A DNA stretch of 64,000 bases from contig NZ_CP070502.1 in assembly GCF_018309085.1 (NCBI RefSeq), positions 496,001 through 560,000 of the forward strand. Direction: 5' to 3'. This document shows positions 47,285 to 55,625 of this stretch, one piece after another. The stretch's first letter is position 1, and every line of letters begins with the position of its first letter. Position numbers and translations under genes: made by a program. The notes under the pieces were generated by a model that worked only from the letters and a program-made list of their open reading frames with translations, searched no databases and was not told where the DNA came from. This DNA is from Sporosarcina sp. Marseille-Q4063. Lineage in GTDB: Bacteria; Bacillota; Bacilli; Bacillales_A; Planococcaceae.

Positions 47285-48265
47285 TTAATCGAAGTTAGAT
47301 AAATCGTCTATTTGTTTGATGAATACATGGAGCGATGTGTTCGGTATTTCTTCCCCCGTGAATAAGCATTCTATGTATTGTACGTACGCATTTGCGACTT
47401 CCTCTGCATCATATTGTCCCCAATTAAACGGAAAGGCTGTGATGGCAAATTTCTCAATTAAACTTTTAGCCATTTCAAATCGCGATGGATCTTTAACTAG
47501 AATTTCTTCTACTGTCGATAGTACGTTTTTCGTGAAAGGGTCTTGGCCAGGCAATGTCGTCCCTGCAGGTATTATGACTAGTTCTTCTCCAAACTTTTTG
47601 ATGGTTACCTCTTTCGAATAACCCGCTTGTTGCAGGAGCGTTACTGCAAATGTAACAATAAGCGGCGATAAATGCACGCTTTCCACAATGTCTTCTAGTA
47701 CTGGAATCATTCCGCGGAGATCCGTTCCTTCTAAAGAAGCAAGTGTATGTTGTTGTGTATAGATATCCATTTCGAGAAAGTCTTCGAATGTGAAGACGGC
47801 TTCTGCAGGACTTGATTCGTCGGTAGTATAACGCATGGACAACCGACTATTCAACTCCCGCAGGTAATTAAATTTCGTTAGTAATTCAGGTGGAATAATG
47901 CCTTCTTCTAAAAGCGTATCAATTGTCATTTCGACTTCTTCATATTCTTGAAGTTGAATACTAATTGTTAAATATAGCTCCATCGCGTCGATGTAGCTTG
48001 CGGTACCGCTATGTAGAAGCCTGGCCGCAACTTCTCTTGCACGATGGAAATCTTTTGTTTCGTATAGCGCGACTGCATACGGCCCCAAAAATTCGGGGTA
48101 ATCGGGTTCATAAATAATCGCTTGGTCAAATGCCTCAACCGCTTTTTCAAATTGTTTATGTTTTACGCTATCGATTCCTTCAGCCACTAACCTTTCAAAA
48201 GTTCCAGGAAATACGATAACATTTTCAGTTTTACGTAACCTGCCGTACTTTTTGCGCATAATCAT
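47285..48265 (-). CDS. TPR-repeat protein (YsoA-like)
   Basis: About 326 residues. TPR-like helices at residues about 25-130 (FEKAVEAFDQAIIYEPDYPE, HRAREVAARLLHSG), then a helical domain of unknown role that includes TIKKFGEELVIIPAG. Same position as B. subtilis ysoA, upstream of tig. ATG at 48265, 6 nt after AGGAGG; a GTG at 48268 is also possible. Function unproven; a scaffold role is inferred from the repeats. Confidence 0.82.
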   Translation of the reverse strand: MIMRKKYGRLRKTENVIVFPGTFERLVAEGIDSVKHKQFEKAVEAFDQAIIYEPDYPEFLGPYAVALYETKDFHRAREVAARLLHSGTASYIDAMELYLTISIQLQEYEEVEMTIDTLLEEGIIPPELLTKFNYLRELNSRLSMRYTTDESSPAEAVFTFEDFLEMDIYTQQHTLASLEGTDLRGMIPVLEDIVESVHLSPLIVTFAVTLLQQAGYSKEVTIKKFGEELVIIPAGTTLPGQDPFTKNVLSTVEEILVKDPSRFEMAKSLIEKFAITAFPFNWGQYDAEEVANAYVQYIECLFTGEEIPNTSLHVFIKQIDDLSNFD

Positions 48266-48324
48266 CACTCACCTCCTGTATCCCGTTTTAAGTAAAAAAT
48301 TGTATTGGGAATTGTTCTTTTTAA

Positions 48325-48419
48325 TTCGCTTCGACGCTAGGGAAAGATTGAACTGTATCTTTCCGCACTTGGCGGATGCCTTACGCTGATTTTTCTTGAT
48401 AGTATGTTGAAGTTTCTTT
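48325..48419 (+). repeat. Intergenic repeat family A, copy 3 (deleted)
   Basis: Has the ACGCTAGGGAAAGATTGAAC hairpin module like copy 1 but jumps from GGCGGATGCCT straight to TACGCTGATT, a deletion between two GCCT direct repeats relative to copy 1. Ends TTGAAGTTTCTTTA. Confidence 0.82.
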
Positions 48420-48512
48420 AATGGTTGCATTTAGCTTTAAATCACTTTTTTCACACATAAATAGGTTTTATCAAAGTCATTCAAAACACGACCTTAGAAT
48501 AGACAGCACCAT

Positions 48513-48668
48513 ATAACTTACTTTGTTTAGTGGAATCTACAGTTGATTGGAGTGCAGGGCGGCGACTCCCGCGGAAATAGCGAGACAGCCGAGACCCTGC
48601 AGGAGCGCAGCGACGAAGCGGCTCGGCGCTCGCCCGCAGGAACGCGTCCGCCCGGAACGGAAATCAAC
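48513..48668 (+). repeat. Intergenic repeat family B, copy 3
   Basis: Core 48542-48668 (127 bp) starts GTTGATTGGAGTGCAGGG and ends GGAACGGAAATCAAC; nearly the same as copy 2 throughout and with the same left-flank similarity. About 120 bp after family A copy 3. Confidence 0.88.
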
Positions 48669-48891
48669 GGCATTGCAGGAATTTCTTTGGATTATCCTAC
48701 AAATCAGTCAACAGTTTTAAGCAAATAAAAATACAAAGGTACCAACTGAAAACACCCTCTATATTTTTATCTTTATATGTATTTACAAGGTAAATTCTTT
48801 TTTAGTATATCCATAAACAGCCATATTATCAACTAACCCACAACAATTGCTCATTCCGATGTTAAGTGTTTGTAAACATCTTCTCTTTTGC

Positions 48892-48919
48892 TTAAAGTAG
48901 TGAAAAAAGATGATATAGT
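48892..48919 (+). promoter_or_regulatory. Candidate promoter of the chromate transporter
   Basis: TTAAAG, 16-nt spacer, TATAGT with an extended TG; about 30 nt before the Shine-Dalgarno. Confidence 0.5.
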
Positions 48920-48955
48920 ATCTAGAAATACTATTTGAAGATAAAGGAGCTAACA

Positions 48956-50146
48956 ATGAAAAACAATAATATAAGCTTCAAATCGCTTTGGGAATTGTTT
49001 CTGATTTCAACGCGGCTGGGATTGACCTCATTCGGCGGGCCTACAGCCCATTTAGGGTATTTTCATGAGGAATACATAAGAAGAAAAAAATGGATGGATG
49101 AAAAAACATATGCAGATTTGGTTGCCTTAGCGCAGTTCTTACCAGGTCCCGCAAGTAGCCAAGTAGGAATAGGTATCGGTGTCATGCGCGCTGGAGTAGT
49201 TGGCGGGATTGTTTCATTTATCGGCTTTACATTCCCTTCTGTAATCGCACTCATTCTGTTTGCTTATTTGCTGACTGGTTATGACGTTGGAAATGCTGGT
49301 TGGATCCATGGGCTGAAAATCGTTGCGGTTGCCGTGGTAGCACATGCAATTTTGGGAATGGCTAAGAACTTAACGCCTGATCTAAAAAGAAAAGCAATTG
49401 CTTTACTTGCGCTTATCGGGACGCTGGTAGCACAATCAACAATTACGCAGGTCGGTGTTATTTTGATCGCTGCAGTAATTGGATTCCTTCTATATAACAA
49501 GCACCCGATAGGTTTGGACAATACAAAATCGAATTTCCCGATTTCTAAAAAAATCTCTGCAATCTGTTTTATATTATTTTTTGGTCTTCTCTTTCTATTA
49601 CCGTTTATTAGAGAACTAACCGGATCCTATTGGATAGCTATGTTTGACAGCTTTTATAGATCAGGTTCACTTGTATTCGGCGGTGGGCATGTCGTATTGC
49701 CTTTGTTGGAACAAGAATTTGTACCAACAGGTTGGATAACTGAAGAAGCATTTTTGGCAGGTTATGGTGCTACACAGGCTGTACCGGGCCCCCTGTTTAC
49801 ATTCGCAGCTTATTTAGGTACTGTCATGAAAGGTTGGATTGGCGGTTTAGTTGCGACAATCGCTGTTTTCTTGCCGGCATTTCTATTAATTGTTGGCGCA
49901 TTGCCTTTTTGGGATCAATTGCGCAGCAACCCTAAAATTAAAGGTGCAATAATGGGTGTGAATGCAGCTGTTATCGGAATACTAATTTCCGCGTTATATC
50001 ATCCGATTTGGACGAGCTCGATTCTGGCACCAATGGATTTTGCACTAGCCGCTTTACTATTCAGCATGCTTTCCTATTGGAAGCTGCCGCCTTGGATTAT
50101 TGTGCTAACAGGTGCACTCGGCGGGACATTATTAAATTTTCTATAA
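48956..50146 (+). CDS. chrA: Chromate transporter (CHR family, two-domain)
   Basis: Full-length bidomain CHR transporter, about 396 residues. Each half has the family signature: GLTSFGGPTAHLGYFHEEY with QFLPGPASSQVG in the first, and SGSLVFGGGHVVLPLLEQEF with TQAVPGPLFTFAAYLG in the second. Expected to export chromate; other anions are possible. The ATG at 48956 has AAAGGAG 6 nt upstream; a TTG at 48935 is in frame but weaker. Monocistronic, flanked by repeat B and a bidirectional terminator. Confidence 0.92.
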   Translation: MKNNNISFKSLWELFLISTRLGLTSFGGPTAHLGYFHEEYIRRKKWMDEKTYADLVALAQFLPGPASSQVGIGIGVMRAGVVGGIVSFIGFTFPSVIALILFAYLLTGYDVGNAGWIHGLKIVAVAVVAHAILGMAKNLTPDLKRKAIALLALIGTLVAQSTITQVGVILIAAVIGFLLYNKHPIGLDNTKSNFPISKKISAICFILFFGLLFLLPFIRELTGSYWIAMFDSFYRSGSLVFGGGHVVLPLLEQEFVPTGWITEEAFLAGYGATQAVPGPLFTFAAYLGTVMKGWIGGLVATIAVFLPAFLLIVGALPFWDQLRSNPKIKGAIMGVNAAVIGILISALYHPIWTSSILAPMDFALAALLFSMLSYWKLPPWIIVLTGALGGTLLNFL

Positions 50147-50153
50147 TATAGTC

Positions 50154-50184
50154 AAAAAACCGTTGAATCTATCAACGGTTTTTT
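50154..50184. terminator. Bidirectional terminator between chrA and the cotJ operon
   Basis: AACCGTTGA / TCAACGGTT stem with A-run before and T-run after, between convergent genes. Confidence 0.88.
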
Positions 50185-50186
50185 CA

Positions 50187-50996
50187 TTAAGATTTCACAC
50201 GTGGTTTTGTCGGATCGTCTGTTGATGGGGGTAGATCAGTTGTCTCGGCTAACTTCATGAGATAATAAGTTTCTTCACGCGCCATATGATCAGCCATCAG
50301 AGGCGTCAGCGTTCCGAGCATTTGTTTAGTAAGACCCATCGCTTCTAATTCATTTAAAAACACTTTAAATAGTTTCATTTCCAAGTCAATTTCCTTGTGA
50401 AATTTTTCGAGTGCAGGAAACTTCATTACATTTGCACGTAAATAACCAGCCATTTCAACCGCCTTAAAATAAAACGCTTCCCAATCTTTCTTAAAATCAC
50501 GACTGGTTTTTTTGTACATCATTTCGACCCCGTCTAAATTCGAGTCTATGGCTCCAGCATGCCCCGCTGCATCTAATAACCATAGCAAGTCATGATGCAA
50601 AGGATGAACCGACGGTGGGATTTGCCCTTTTCCTAAACTCGTAAACAGTCGAATTGCCTCTTCTACCTCGTTGACCATATGATTGATGAATGTTGGCGGT
50701 AGCGAAATTTTTATCTTTCTGACTAAATGTTCCTTTATCAACAATAATTTAAACGAACGTATTTCTTCGCTAGTCCTCTTTGATCTTTTCAATAAATCCA
50801 ACAGCGCCTCTTCATTTAAAGGCTTTTTGGAGGTTGCAAGAAGTTGATCAAACTGTGTTATAAAGTAACTTGCCGTTTTAATTTTTTCGGTCTCACTTGG
50901 CGCTAATGAATCATGAATAAAACGACCATGATCCCCTAAGATTTGAAGCCAAAAGTGAAGTTCAAACAAAGCTGCCTTTTGAAAACTTTTTGGCAA
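50187..50996 (-). CDS. DUF2935 protein, last gene of the cotJ operon
   Basis: About 269 residues with two related all-helical halves, each with a His/Glu pattern of the DUF2935 ferritin/hemerythrin-like fold: FELHFWLQILGDHGRFIHDS in the first and PLMADHMAREETYYLMKL at the end. Metal binding is likely but not shown. I prefer the TTG at 50996, 8 nt after AGGAGG; ATG 51002 lies too close to it. It follows cotJC by 12 nt, so it may be a spore-associated protein made with the CotJ set. Confidence 0.85.
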   Translation of the reverse strand: MPKSFQKAALFELHFWLQILGDHGRFIHDSLAPSETEKIKTASYFITQFDQLLATSKKPLNEEALLDLLKRSKRTSEEIRSFKLLLIKEHLVRKIKISLPPTFINHMVNEVEEAIRLFTSLGKGQIPPSVHPLHHDLLWLLDAAGHAGAIDSNLDGVEMMYKKTSRDFKKDWEAFYFKAVEMAGYLRANVMKFPALEKFHKEIDLEMKLFKVFLNELEAMGLTKQMLGTLTPLMADHMAREETYYLMKLAETTDLPPSTDDPTKPRVKS

Positions 50997-51008
50997 AAAC
51001 ATTTCCTC

Positions 51009-51578
51009 CTAAAATATTTTCTTGCGATCCCGTTCATCTTTAAGTAATTCCACTGATTCCCTAAACCGCAATGAATGAACATTTTCACGTTCACGTAAAA
51101 ATTTCAGCGAATCATTTATTAAGACATCATCTGAGATATCGATAAGCCACTGGTAAGTCGCGCGCGCTTTTTCTTCTGCAGCAATATCCTCATATAAATC
51201 GGCAATCGGATCTCCTTTTGATTGGATATACGTTGCAGTCCAAGGTGCACCGGCAGCATTTTCATAAAAAAGCGAATGACCGTGATTGACGAAGTGTGCG
51301 CCGAGTCCTGCTTCTTCTAATTGTTCAGGCGTGGCATCTTTGGTCAATTTATAGATCATTGTTGCGAGCATTTCAAGATGGGAAAATTCTTCTGTAGCGA
51401 TATCATTTAATACTCCGATTACCTCAGTCGGAACCGTATACCGCTGATTCATATAACGAAGCGCTGCTGCAAGTTCGCCGTCAGCTCCCCCGTACTGTTC
51501 CATTAAATATTTGGCAAGCTTTGGATTACATGTGCCCACTTCTACCGGATATAAAAGCTTCTTTTCATACACCCACAT
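51009..51578 (-). CDS. cotJC: Spore coat protein CotJC (manganese-catalase-like)
   Basis: 189-residue member of the Mn-catalase/CotJC family. Ferritin-like metal ligands are seen as ELAAALRYMNQRY, ATEEFSHLEMLATMI and FVNHGHSLFYENAAG, AAEEKARATYQWL. ATG at 51578 with AAGGGGG 8 nt upstream; the frame runs to 51686 but that part overlaps cotJB. Third gene of cotJABC, expected to be sigmaE-dependent by analogy with B. subtilis. Confidence 0.95.
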   Translation of the reverse strand: MWVYEKKLLYPVEVGTCNPKLAKYLMEQYGGADGELAAALRYMNQRYTVPTEVIGVLNDIATEEFSHLEMLATMIYKLTKDATPEQLEEAGLGAHFVNHGHSLFYENAAGAPWTATYIQSKGDPIADLYEDIAAEEKARATYQWLIDISDDVLINDSLKFLRERENVHSLRFRESVELLKDERDRKKIF

Positions 51579-51594
51579 TACAATTTCCCCCTTC

Positions 51595-51867
51595 TCACCG
51601 CTGCCATGGCCACGGTGCTTGATTCCAACGCCAGCCCATTTCAATTGCCTGTTCGGAAGGAACTGATAAAAGAGACAAAGGTCCATATCGGTTTTCGTAT
51701 TTTCGTCGAATTATGGCTGCTTCCTTGATTGCTTCCCGCCACTGCTCCAAAGCTTCCATATCGTCCGGATGTGTATCAGTGTAAAGCGTTAATTCAACGA
51801 CGACAAAATCGGCTTCTTGAACGAGCAACAGCATTTCCCGTTCTTCTTCAAATGCGCTTAAATTCAC
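51595..51867 (-). CDS. cotJB: Spore coat protein CotJB
   Basis: 90 residues; conserved LLVQEADFVVVELTLYTDTH and the C-terminal aromatic WNQAPWPWQ patch typical of CotJB. GTG start, 6 nt after AGGAGGG, overlapping the cotJA stop by 4 nt. Structural partner of CotJA and CotJC in the coat. Confidence 0.95.
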   Translation of the reverse strand: MNLSAFEEEREMLLLVQEADFVVVELTLYTDTHPDDMEALEQWREAIKEAAIIRRKYENRYGPLSLLSVPSEQAIEMGWRWNQAPWPWQR

Positions 51868-52082
51868 GAAATACCCTCCTCTCTTGAATATCCGTCAACT
51901 AGAATTGGCCAAAGCGATCCTGACATAAGAGCTTCCCGCGGCGAATTTTGTTCCAGACCAGGTGGTTGGTAATCGATAAATATTTGCGGCGGCAAGACAA
52001 ATTCTTTAACTTTCATAGGTGGACATGGATCTAATGGAGACACGTAGGGCGTGTAATACCCCCGGTACATCGACTTCTTCAA
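51864..52082 (-). CDS. cotJA: Spore coat-associated protein CotJA
   Basis: About 72 residues: MYRGYYTPYVSPLDPCPPMK, then FIDYQPPGLEQ and PREALMSGSLWPILVDGY, the CotJA pattern. The frame is open to 52160, but GAGGAG 8 nt before the TTG at 52082 and the usual CotJA length favour the short form. First gene of cotJABC-DUF2935; divergent from a DUF421 gene. Confidence 0.92.
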   Translation of the reverse strand: MKKSMYRGYYTPYVSPLDPCPPMKVKEFVLPPQIFIDYQPPGLEQNSPREALMSGSLWPILVDGYSREEGIS

Positions 52083-52228
52083 ACATATCACTCCTCGAAT
52101 TAGTGTATGAGTGGAGTCTAATTTTGCCACTTCTTTACTTGTTAAGTAATATCGTTTCAACTTATAGATCTTGCGTTTTAGGAAATAATAGCGAGTAGAT
52201 TGAAATATGAAACGAGGAGTCTATATTG

Positions 52229-52930
52229 ATGGATTTTTTTCATAGCCAAGAATCACTGACGACAATCCAATGGATAATACGCGCAATTATTTCTTATGTC
52301 TTTTTACTTTTCGCCACAAAACTTATGGGGCGGCGCTCTATTTCGCAGTTGCGGTTGATTGATTTTACAATTGCTTTAATTTTGGGGAATATTCTTGCTC
52401 ACCCATTATCCGATGAAAAATTAGGAATGAAGGGTTCATTGGTCACGACGACAACATTGGTTGTTTTATATACAATAAGTGTACTTGTAAGTTTAAGATG
52501 GACTTTCTTTAAAAAGTGGATTGAGCCGTCTCCTTTTCCATTAATTAGAGACGGAAAAATACAGTATAAAGGGTTGAAAAAAGCAAGAATTACAATAGAA
52601 CATCTGTTATCTGAAGTGCGAAAAGAAAAAATTGAAGAAGTTCGAAACGTTGCTCTTGCATTGTGGGAACCAGATGGGACTATTTCGTTTTTCATGTTTC
52701 CCCAACTTCAATCATTAACAGCAGAGGACATGCAAATTATTAAAAAACCATTTATCTTCCACACGACAATTATTTTGGAAGGAAAAGTTGATATGAATGT
52801 ACTTCATTCTCATAGCAAAGATACCGCATGGCTTGAAAAAAAAATAGAGATTTTAAATGTGGAAATACCGGCTGTTTTATTGGCGACAATTGACAATAAC
52901 GATAATTTAACAGTGTACACTTATGATTAA
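52229..52930 (+). CDS. DUF421 (YetF-like) membrane protein, copy 1
   Basis: Two to three N-terminal membrane segments with ATKLMGRRSISQLRLIDFTI, then a cytoplasmic/peripheral DUF421 domain (LIRDGKIQYKGLKKARITIE, LLSEVRKEKIEEVRNVALAL, WEPDGTISFF). About 233 residues. GAGGAG precedes TTG/ATG; ATG at 52229 chosen. Function of the family is unknown; several members are spore-associated or stress-related. Confidence 0.87.
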   Translation: MDFFHSQESLTTIQWIIRAIISYVFLLFATKLMGRRSISQLRLIDFTIALILGNILAHPLSDEKLGMKGSLVTTTTLVVLYTISVLVSLRWTFFKKWIEPSPFPLIRDGKIQYKGLKKARITIEHLLSEVRKEKIEEVRNVALALWEPDGTISFFMFPQLQSLTAEDMQIIKKPFIFHTTIILEGKVDMNVLHSHSKDTAWLEKKIEILNVEIPAVLLATIDNNDNLTVYTYD

Positions 52931-52934
52931 TTTT

Positions 52935-52966
52935 AAAAAATGACCTCAATTATGAAGTCATTTTTT
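52935..52966. terminator. Bidirectional terminator between the two DUF421 genes
   Basis: AAAAAATGAC ... GTCATTTTTT. The stop codon of the minus-strand gene lies inside the stem. Confidence 0.8.
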
Positions 52967-53650
52967 GTGTCTATTGGGTTGTTTCTTTATAAAAAAACCT
53001 TCAGTTCTGGACCATTCACAGTATAAAAGTTCTTTCAAATTGGCATAGCCCAATTGCTCCAGTTCAGATTTGAGCCATTGCTTTGATTTTCCAATTGAAT
53101 CAAGTGCATCTTCCTTTATCTGTCCTTCATCGACGAGTAGGATAGTTGGATCCTCTTCGTCAATCTTAAGTTTCATGTCTTCATTCGTAACCCCTTTATA
53201 CTGTGCATACTGATTGATCGAAATCTCACCGCCTGGTTCGATATATAAATCCCTTACTTCTCTCAATGAAAAAATACCATGCATGCGAAGCATTGTTCGT
53301 AATTGTTCCATTTCTAACTGATTTTTATCGATTAATTTTTTATTGAGTTTTCCATTAGCAATAATTTTGTCCGGTTCGCCTTTCAGTAATATGCGTAGTT
53401 TATTGGACTTAGTCACAACTTTTTCAATGATATAGATGACGATTGCCCAAACCGCGACACCAAATAGCAACATAAAAATTGATACTTTATCATCAAATAT
53501 ACTTTCTTCCAATATTCCCCCAAAAACTAAAAGATAAATGATGTCATAGGGTGTCATTTGAGAAAGATGTTTTTTGCCTAACACTCTCAGAACTGTCATG
53601 AGTGCTATAAATCCAACGAGAAGTTTTGCACCGATTAATAAGTAATCCAA
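52958..53650 (-). CDS. DUF421 (YetF-like) membrane protein, copy 2
   Basis: 230 residues with the same layout as copy 1: membrane segments with LRVLGKKHLSQMTPYDIIYLL, then LLKGEPDKIIANGKLNKKLI and LRTMLRMHGIFSLREVRDLY with EPGGEISI. Divergence from copy 1 is high, so this is an old paralogue. TTG at 53650 has AGGTGA upstream; a GTG at 53659 is the outer limit. Convergent with copy 1, with the shared terminator between them. Confidence 0.85.
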   Translation of the reverse strand: MDYLLIGAKLLVGFIALMTVLRVLGKKHLSQMTPYDIIYLLVFGGILEESIFDDKVSIFMLLFGVAVWAIVIYIIEKVVTKSNKLRILLKGEPDKIIANGKLNKKLIDKNQLEMEQLRTMLRMHGIFSLREVRDLYIEPGGEISINQYAQYKGVTNEDMKLKIDEEDPTILLVDEGQIKEDALDSIGKSKQWLKSELEQLGYANLKELLYCEWSRTEGFFIKKQPNRHKK

Positions 53651-53749
53651 TACTATCACCTCATCTTAATATTCTATATCCTCTATATAACCTTTAAGAT
53701 GCTTTATAAAACAAGGGGATTTTTGCATATTTTTGATGGTAAATAGCGA

Positions 53750-53777
53750 TTGACCGTTTAATATGATTGATTATGTA
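53750..53777 (+). promoter_or_regulatory. Candidate promoter of the Asp-rich lipoprotein
   Basis: TTGACC, 16-nt spacer, TATGTA, about 65 nt upstream of the start. Confidence 0.4.
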
Positions 53778-53841
53778 AATTAAGGGTACTTGAAGAAGGC
53801 GCAGGGTAATAAAACATCTAAATTATTAGGAGGAGATTTTA

Positions 53842-54072
53842 ATGGTTACAAGTAAAGGTAGACTTTTGAAAGTTGGCGCAGCTGCAATTTTATCAGTCGG
53901 AATACTCGCGGCATGTGGTGATGATGGTGACGACGACATAATCATTGATGATCCTAACGAAGGAGAAGTCACTCCGAATCCGAATGACGACACGGATTCA
54001 GATGTCGATATCGATATGGATGATAATAATGATGACCCGAATGACGATGTAGACAATGATGACAAAGAATAA
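53842..54072 (+). CDS. Small Asp-rich lipoprotein
   Basis: 76 residues. Signal peptide with lipobox LSVGILAAC, lipidated Cys near residue 25. The mature part (about 52 residues) is almost only Asp, Asn, Glu, Pro and a few Thr/Ile, with repeated DD/ND pairs; it has a very low predicted pI and could bind divalent cations or remain as a disordered acidic brush outside the membrane. AGGAGGAG 6 nt before the ATG; a terminator follows. No known family recognised. Confidence 0.85.
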   Translation: MVTSKGRLLKVGAAAILSVGILAACGDDGDDDIIIDDPNEGEVTPNPNDDTDSDVDIDMDDNNDDPNDDVDNDDKE

Positions 54073-54090
54073 ATAGAGCAGAATGAATGA

Positions 54091-54118
54091 AGAGCAATAG
54101 CGGATTCGCTATTGCTCT
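54091..54118. terminator. Bidirectional terminator after the lipoprotein gene
   Basis: AGAGCAATAGCG / CGCTATTGCTCT, 4-nt loop, followed by TTTCTTT on the plus strand; convergent mgtC-like gene ends 5 nt away. Confidence 0.85.
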
Positions 54119-54122
54119 TTCT

Positions 54123-54845
54123 TTACTGAATAATTTCAATTTCAATTGATTCAATATACGGCAGTGCGTCTAATTCATTATAAAATTGAAAGGCTGGTTT
54201 TTCTGAAGAAGTCGATAAACGTAATTCCATTTCATGTTTTATTAACTGATCTTTGTCGACGATTTGTCTAATTTTTAAATGTTCGACAGTCATTTTAATC
54301 TTATCTAAATAGGCAAGGACATCTGCTATATTTGATTTGTCCGACAGAACTAGAATACATGGCACTTCTTTCGAACGAAGTCGCTTCGGTCCAAACTTGC
54401 TAAGAATAGGCGCTAGCACCTCTACAACAAACATTACACTAATAACAGCAAATGCCGCCTCAATGTAAAAACCGGCGCCGACCGCGATTCCAATACTCGC
54501 AGCTCCCCAAATCATTGCAGCTGTTGTTAAGCCGGTGATCGTATCATTATCTTTTCTTAAAATCGCTCCCGCCCCGAGAAAACCAATACCGCTGACAACT
54601 TGTGCTGCCAGACGAAGTGGATCCATTGTCACGTTAATATCATCTCGCGCAGGAACAAGATAGGCCGATTCTATGGAAACAATGGTCAATAGACAACTGA
54701 ATGTTGCGATGACCGCACTTGTTTTCAGTCCAATTGGCTTCTTTTTAATCTCTCTTTCTACACCAATTATTAAACTCAAAAGTAATGCCAATGTAATTTT
54801 TATTAACACTTCGGGATACATAGCCTGATCCGCAATCCATTCCAA
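54123..54845 (-). CDS. MgtC/SapB family membrane protein
   Basis: Polytopic protein with the MgtC signature LLLSLIIGVEREIKKKPIGL, SGIGFLGAGAILR and ITGLTTAAMIWGAASIGIA, and a C-terminal ACT-like cytoplasmic domain. About 240 residues. MgtC proteins are tied to Mg limitation and to phosphate/ATP homeostasis. The TTG at 54845 is closer to a GGGG site than the ATG at 54863, which lacks one; start uncertain. It follows the kinase-like gene by about 110 nt on the same strand, below the manganese riboswitch. Confidence 0.9.
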   Translation of the reverse strand: MEWIADQAMYPEVLIKITLALLLSLIIGVEREIKKKPIGLKTSAVIATFSCLLTIVSIESAYLVPARDDINVTMDPLRLAAQVVSGIGFLGAGAILRKDNDTITGLTTAAMIWGAASIGIAVGAGFYIEAAFAVISVMFVVEVLAPILSKFGPKRLRSKEVPCILVLSDKSNIADVLAYLDKIKMTVEHLKIRQIVDKDQLIKHEMELRLSTSSEKPAFQFYNELDALPYIESIEIEIIQ

Positions 54846-54953
54846 TACAATCCCCACTCTCATTAACTGATAGATTACTATTACCGTTAATTAAGGATAT
54901 GTAACTTATTGAAAATTTAATTTAGAATATAGTTGGGATTTCAAATTGAAATT

Positions 54954-55559
54954 TCATGCAAAAGAAAGAAATAATCCTTTTTTATAAAGGAATGCGACTA
55001 TATTTAAATAGATGGCAGAAACTTTCTTGGGAAAAAAACGTTTACGATAAAATCGATAATATGCTTTTTTCAGATCATGCCATTGCCTGCAGTTTTTCTT
55101 CTGTCGAAAACGTGCCACGTCAATGATTTTTATCTCGCCATTCGTGGTGATGAATAGGTTTCGCAAATGAATATCAGAAGGATTTAACCCCCTTGCTCTA
55201 GCCAATGAAAGTGCATAATCGATTTCTTTGATATGAGCTGGTTCGATAAACTTTCCTTGTGAAACACAATCAAAAAGTGTCAATCCTTCAATGAAGTCCA
55301 TGACTATGTAATTCAATCCGGCACCGTAAATCGAAGGATAGTAAGAGATACCTTGAAGCGCTTGATATATTTCAGCTTCTTCTTTAGCAATATGCGTGAA
55401 TTCAGGGAAAAATATTTTTATCGCTTTATTAGCTGACTTTATTTTAAAAACAAAGGCACTTCTTCCCGTTCCAATATGCTTTAAAGAATCATCATAACTA
55501 ACTAATCGATTTTTCTTATTAATGATGACTGAATTTGCCAGTGCTTGATAGTTATTCAA
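54954..55559 (-). CDS. Small protein-kinase-like protein under a manganese riboswitch
   Basis: About 201 residues with a reduced Hanks-type kinase fold: glycine loop GTGRSAFVFKI, AIKIFF lysine, EEAEIYQAL, hinge YIVMDFIEGLTL, catalytic-loop-like NPSDIHLRNLFI and DFG-like IKIIDVARF. The HRD is replaced by SDIH and DFG by DVA, so Asp and Asn are retained but the loop is atypical. TTG at 55559, 7 nt after GGAGG. Similar reduced kinases (YrzF/YbdM-like) occur in B. subtilis. Substrate unknown. The 5' UTR holds the riboswitch at 55626-55755. Confidence 0.8.
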   Translation of the reverse strand: MNNYQALANSVIINKKNRLVSYDDSLKHIGTGRSAFVFKIKSANKAIKIFFPEFTHIAKEEAEIYQALQGISYYPSIYGAGLNYIVMDFIEGLTLFDCVSQGKFIEPAHIKEIDYALSLARARGLNPSDIHLRNLFITTNGEIKIIDVARFRQKKNCRQWHDLKKAYYRFYRKRFFPKKVSAIYLNIVAFLYKKGLFLSFA

Positions 55560-55625
55560 AGTTTGTCCTCCAATAGTATAAAGAAATTTAAAAAGAGACG
55601 TTATAACCAATAATTGGCCATAAAC

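Noticed and set aside
51579..51686. N-terminal extension of CotJC
   Set aside because: Overlaps cotJB; ATG at 51578 has its own Shine-Dalgarno and matches CotJC proteins.
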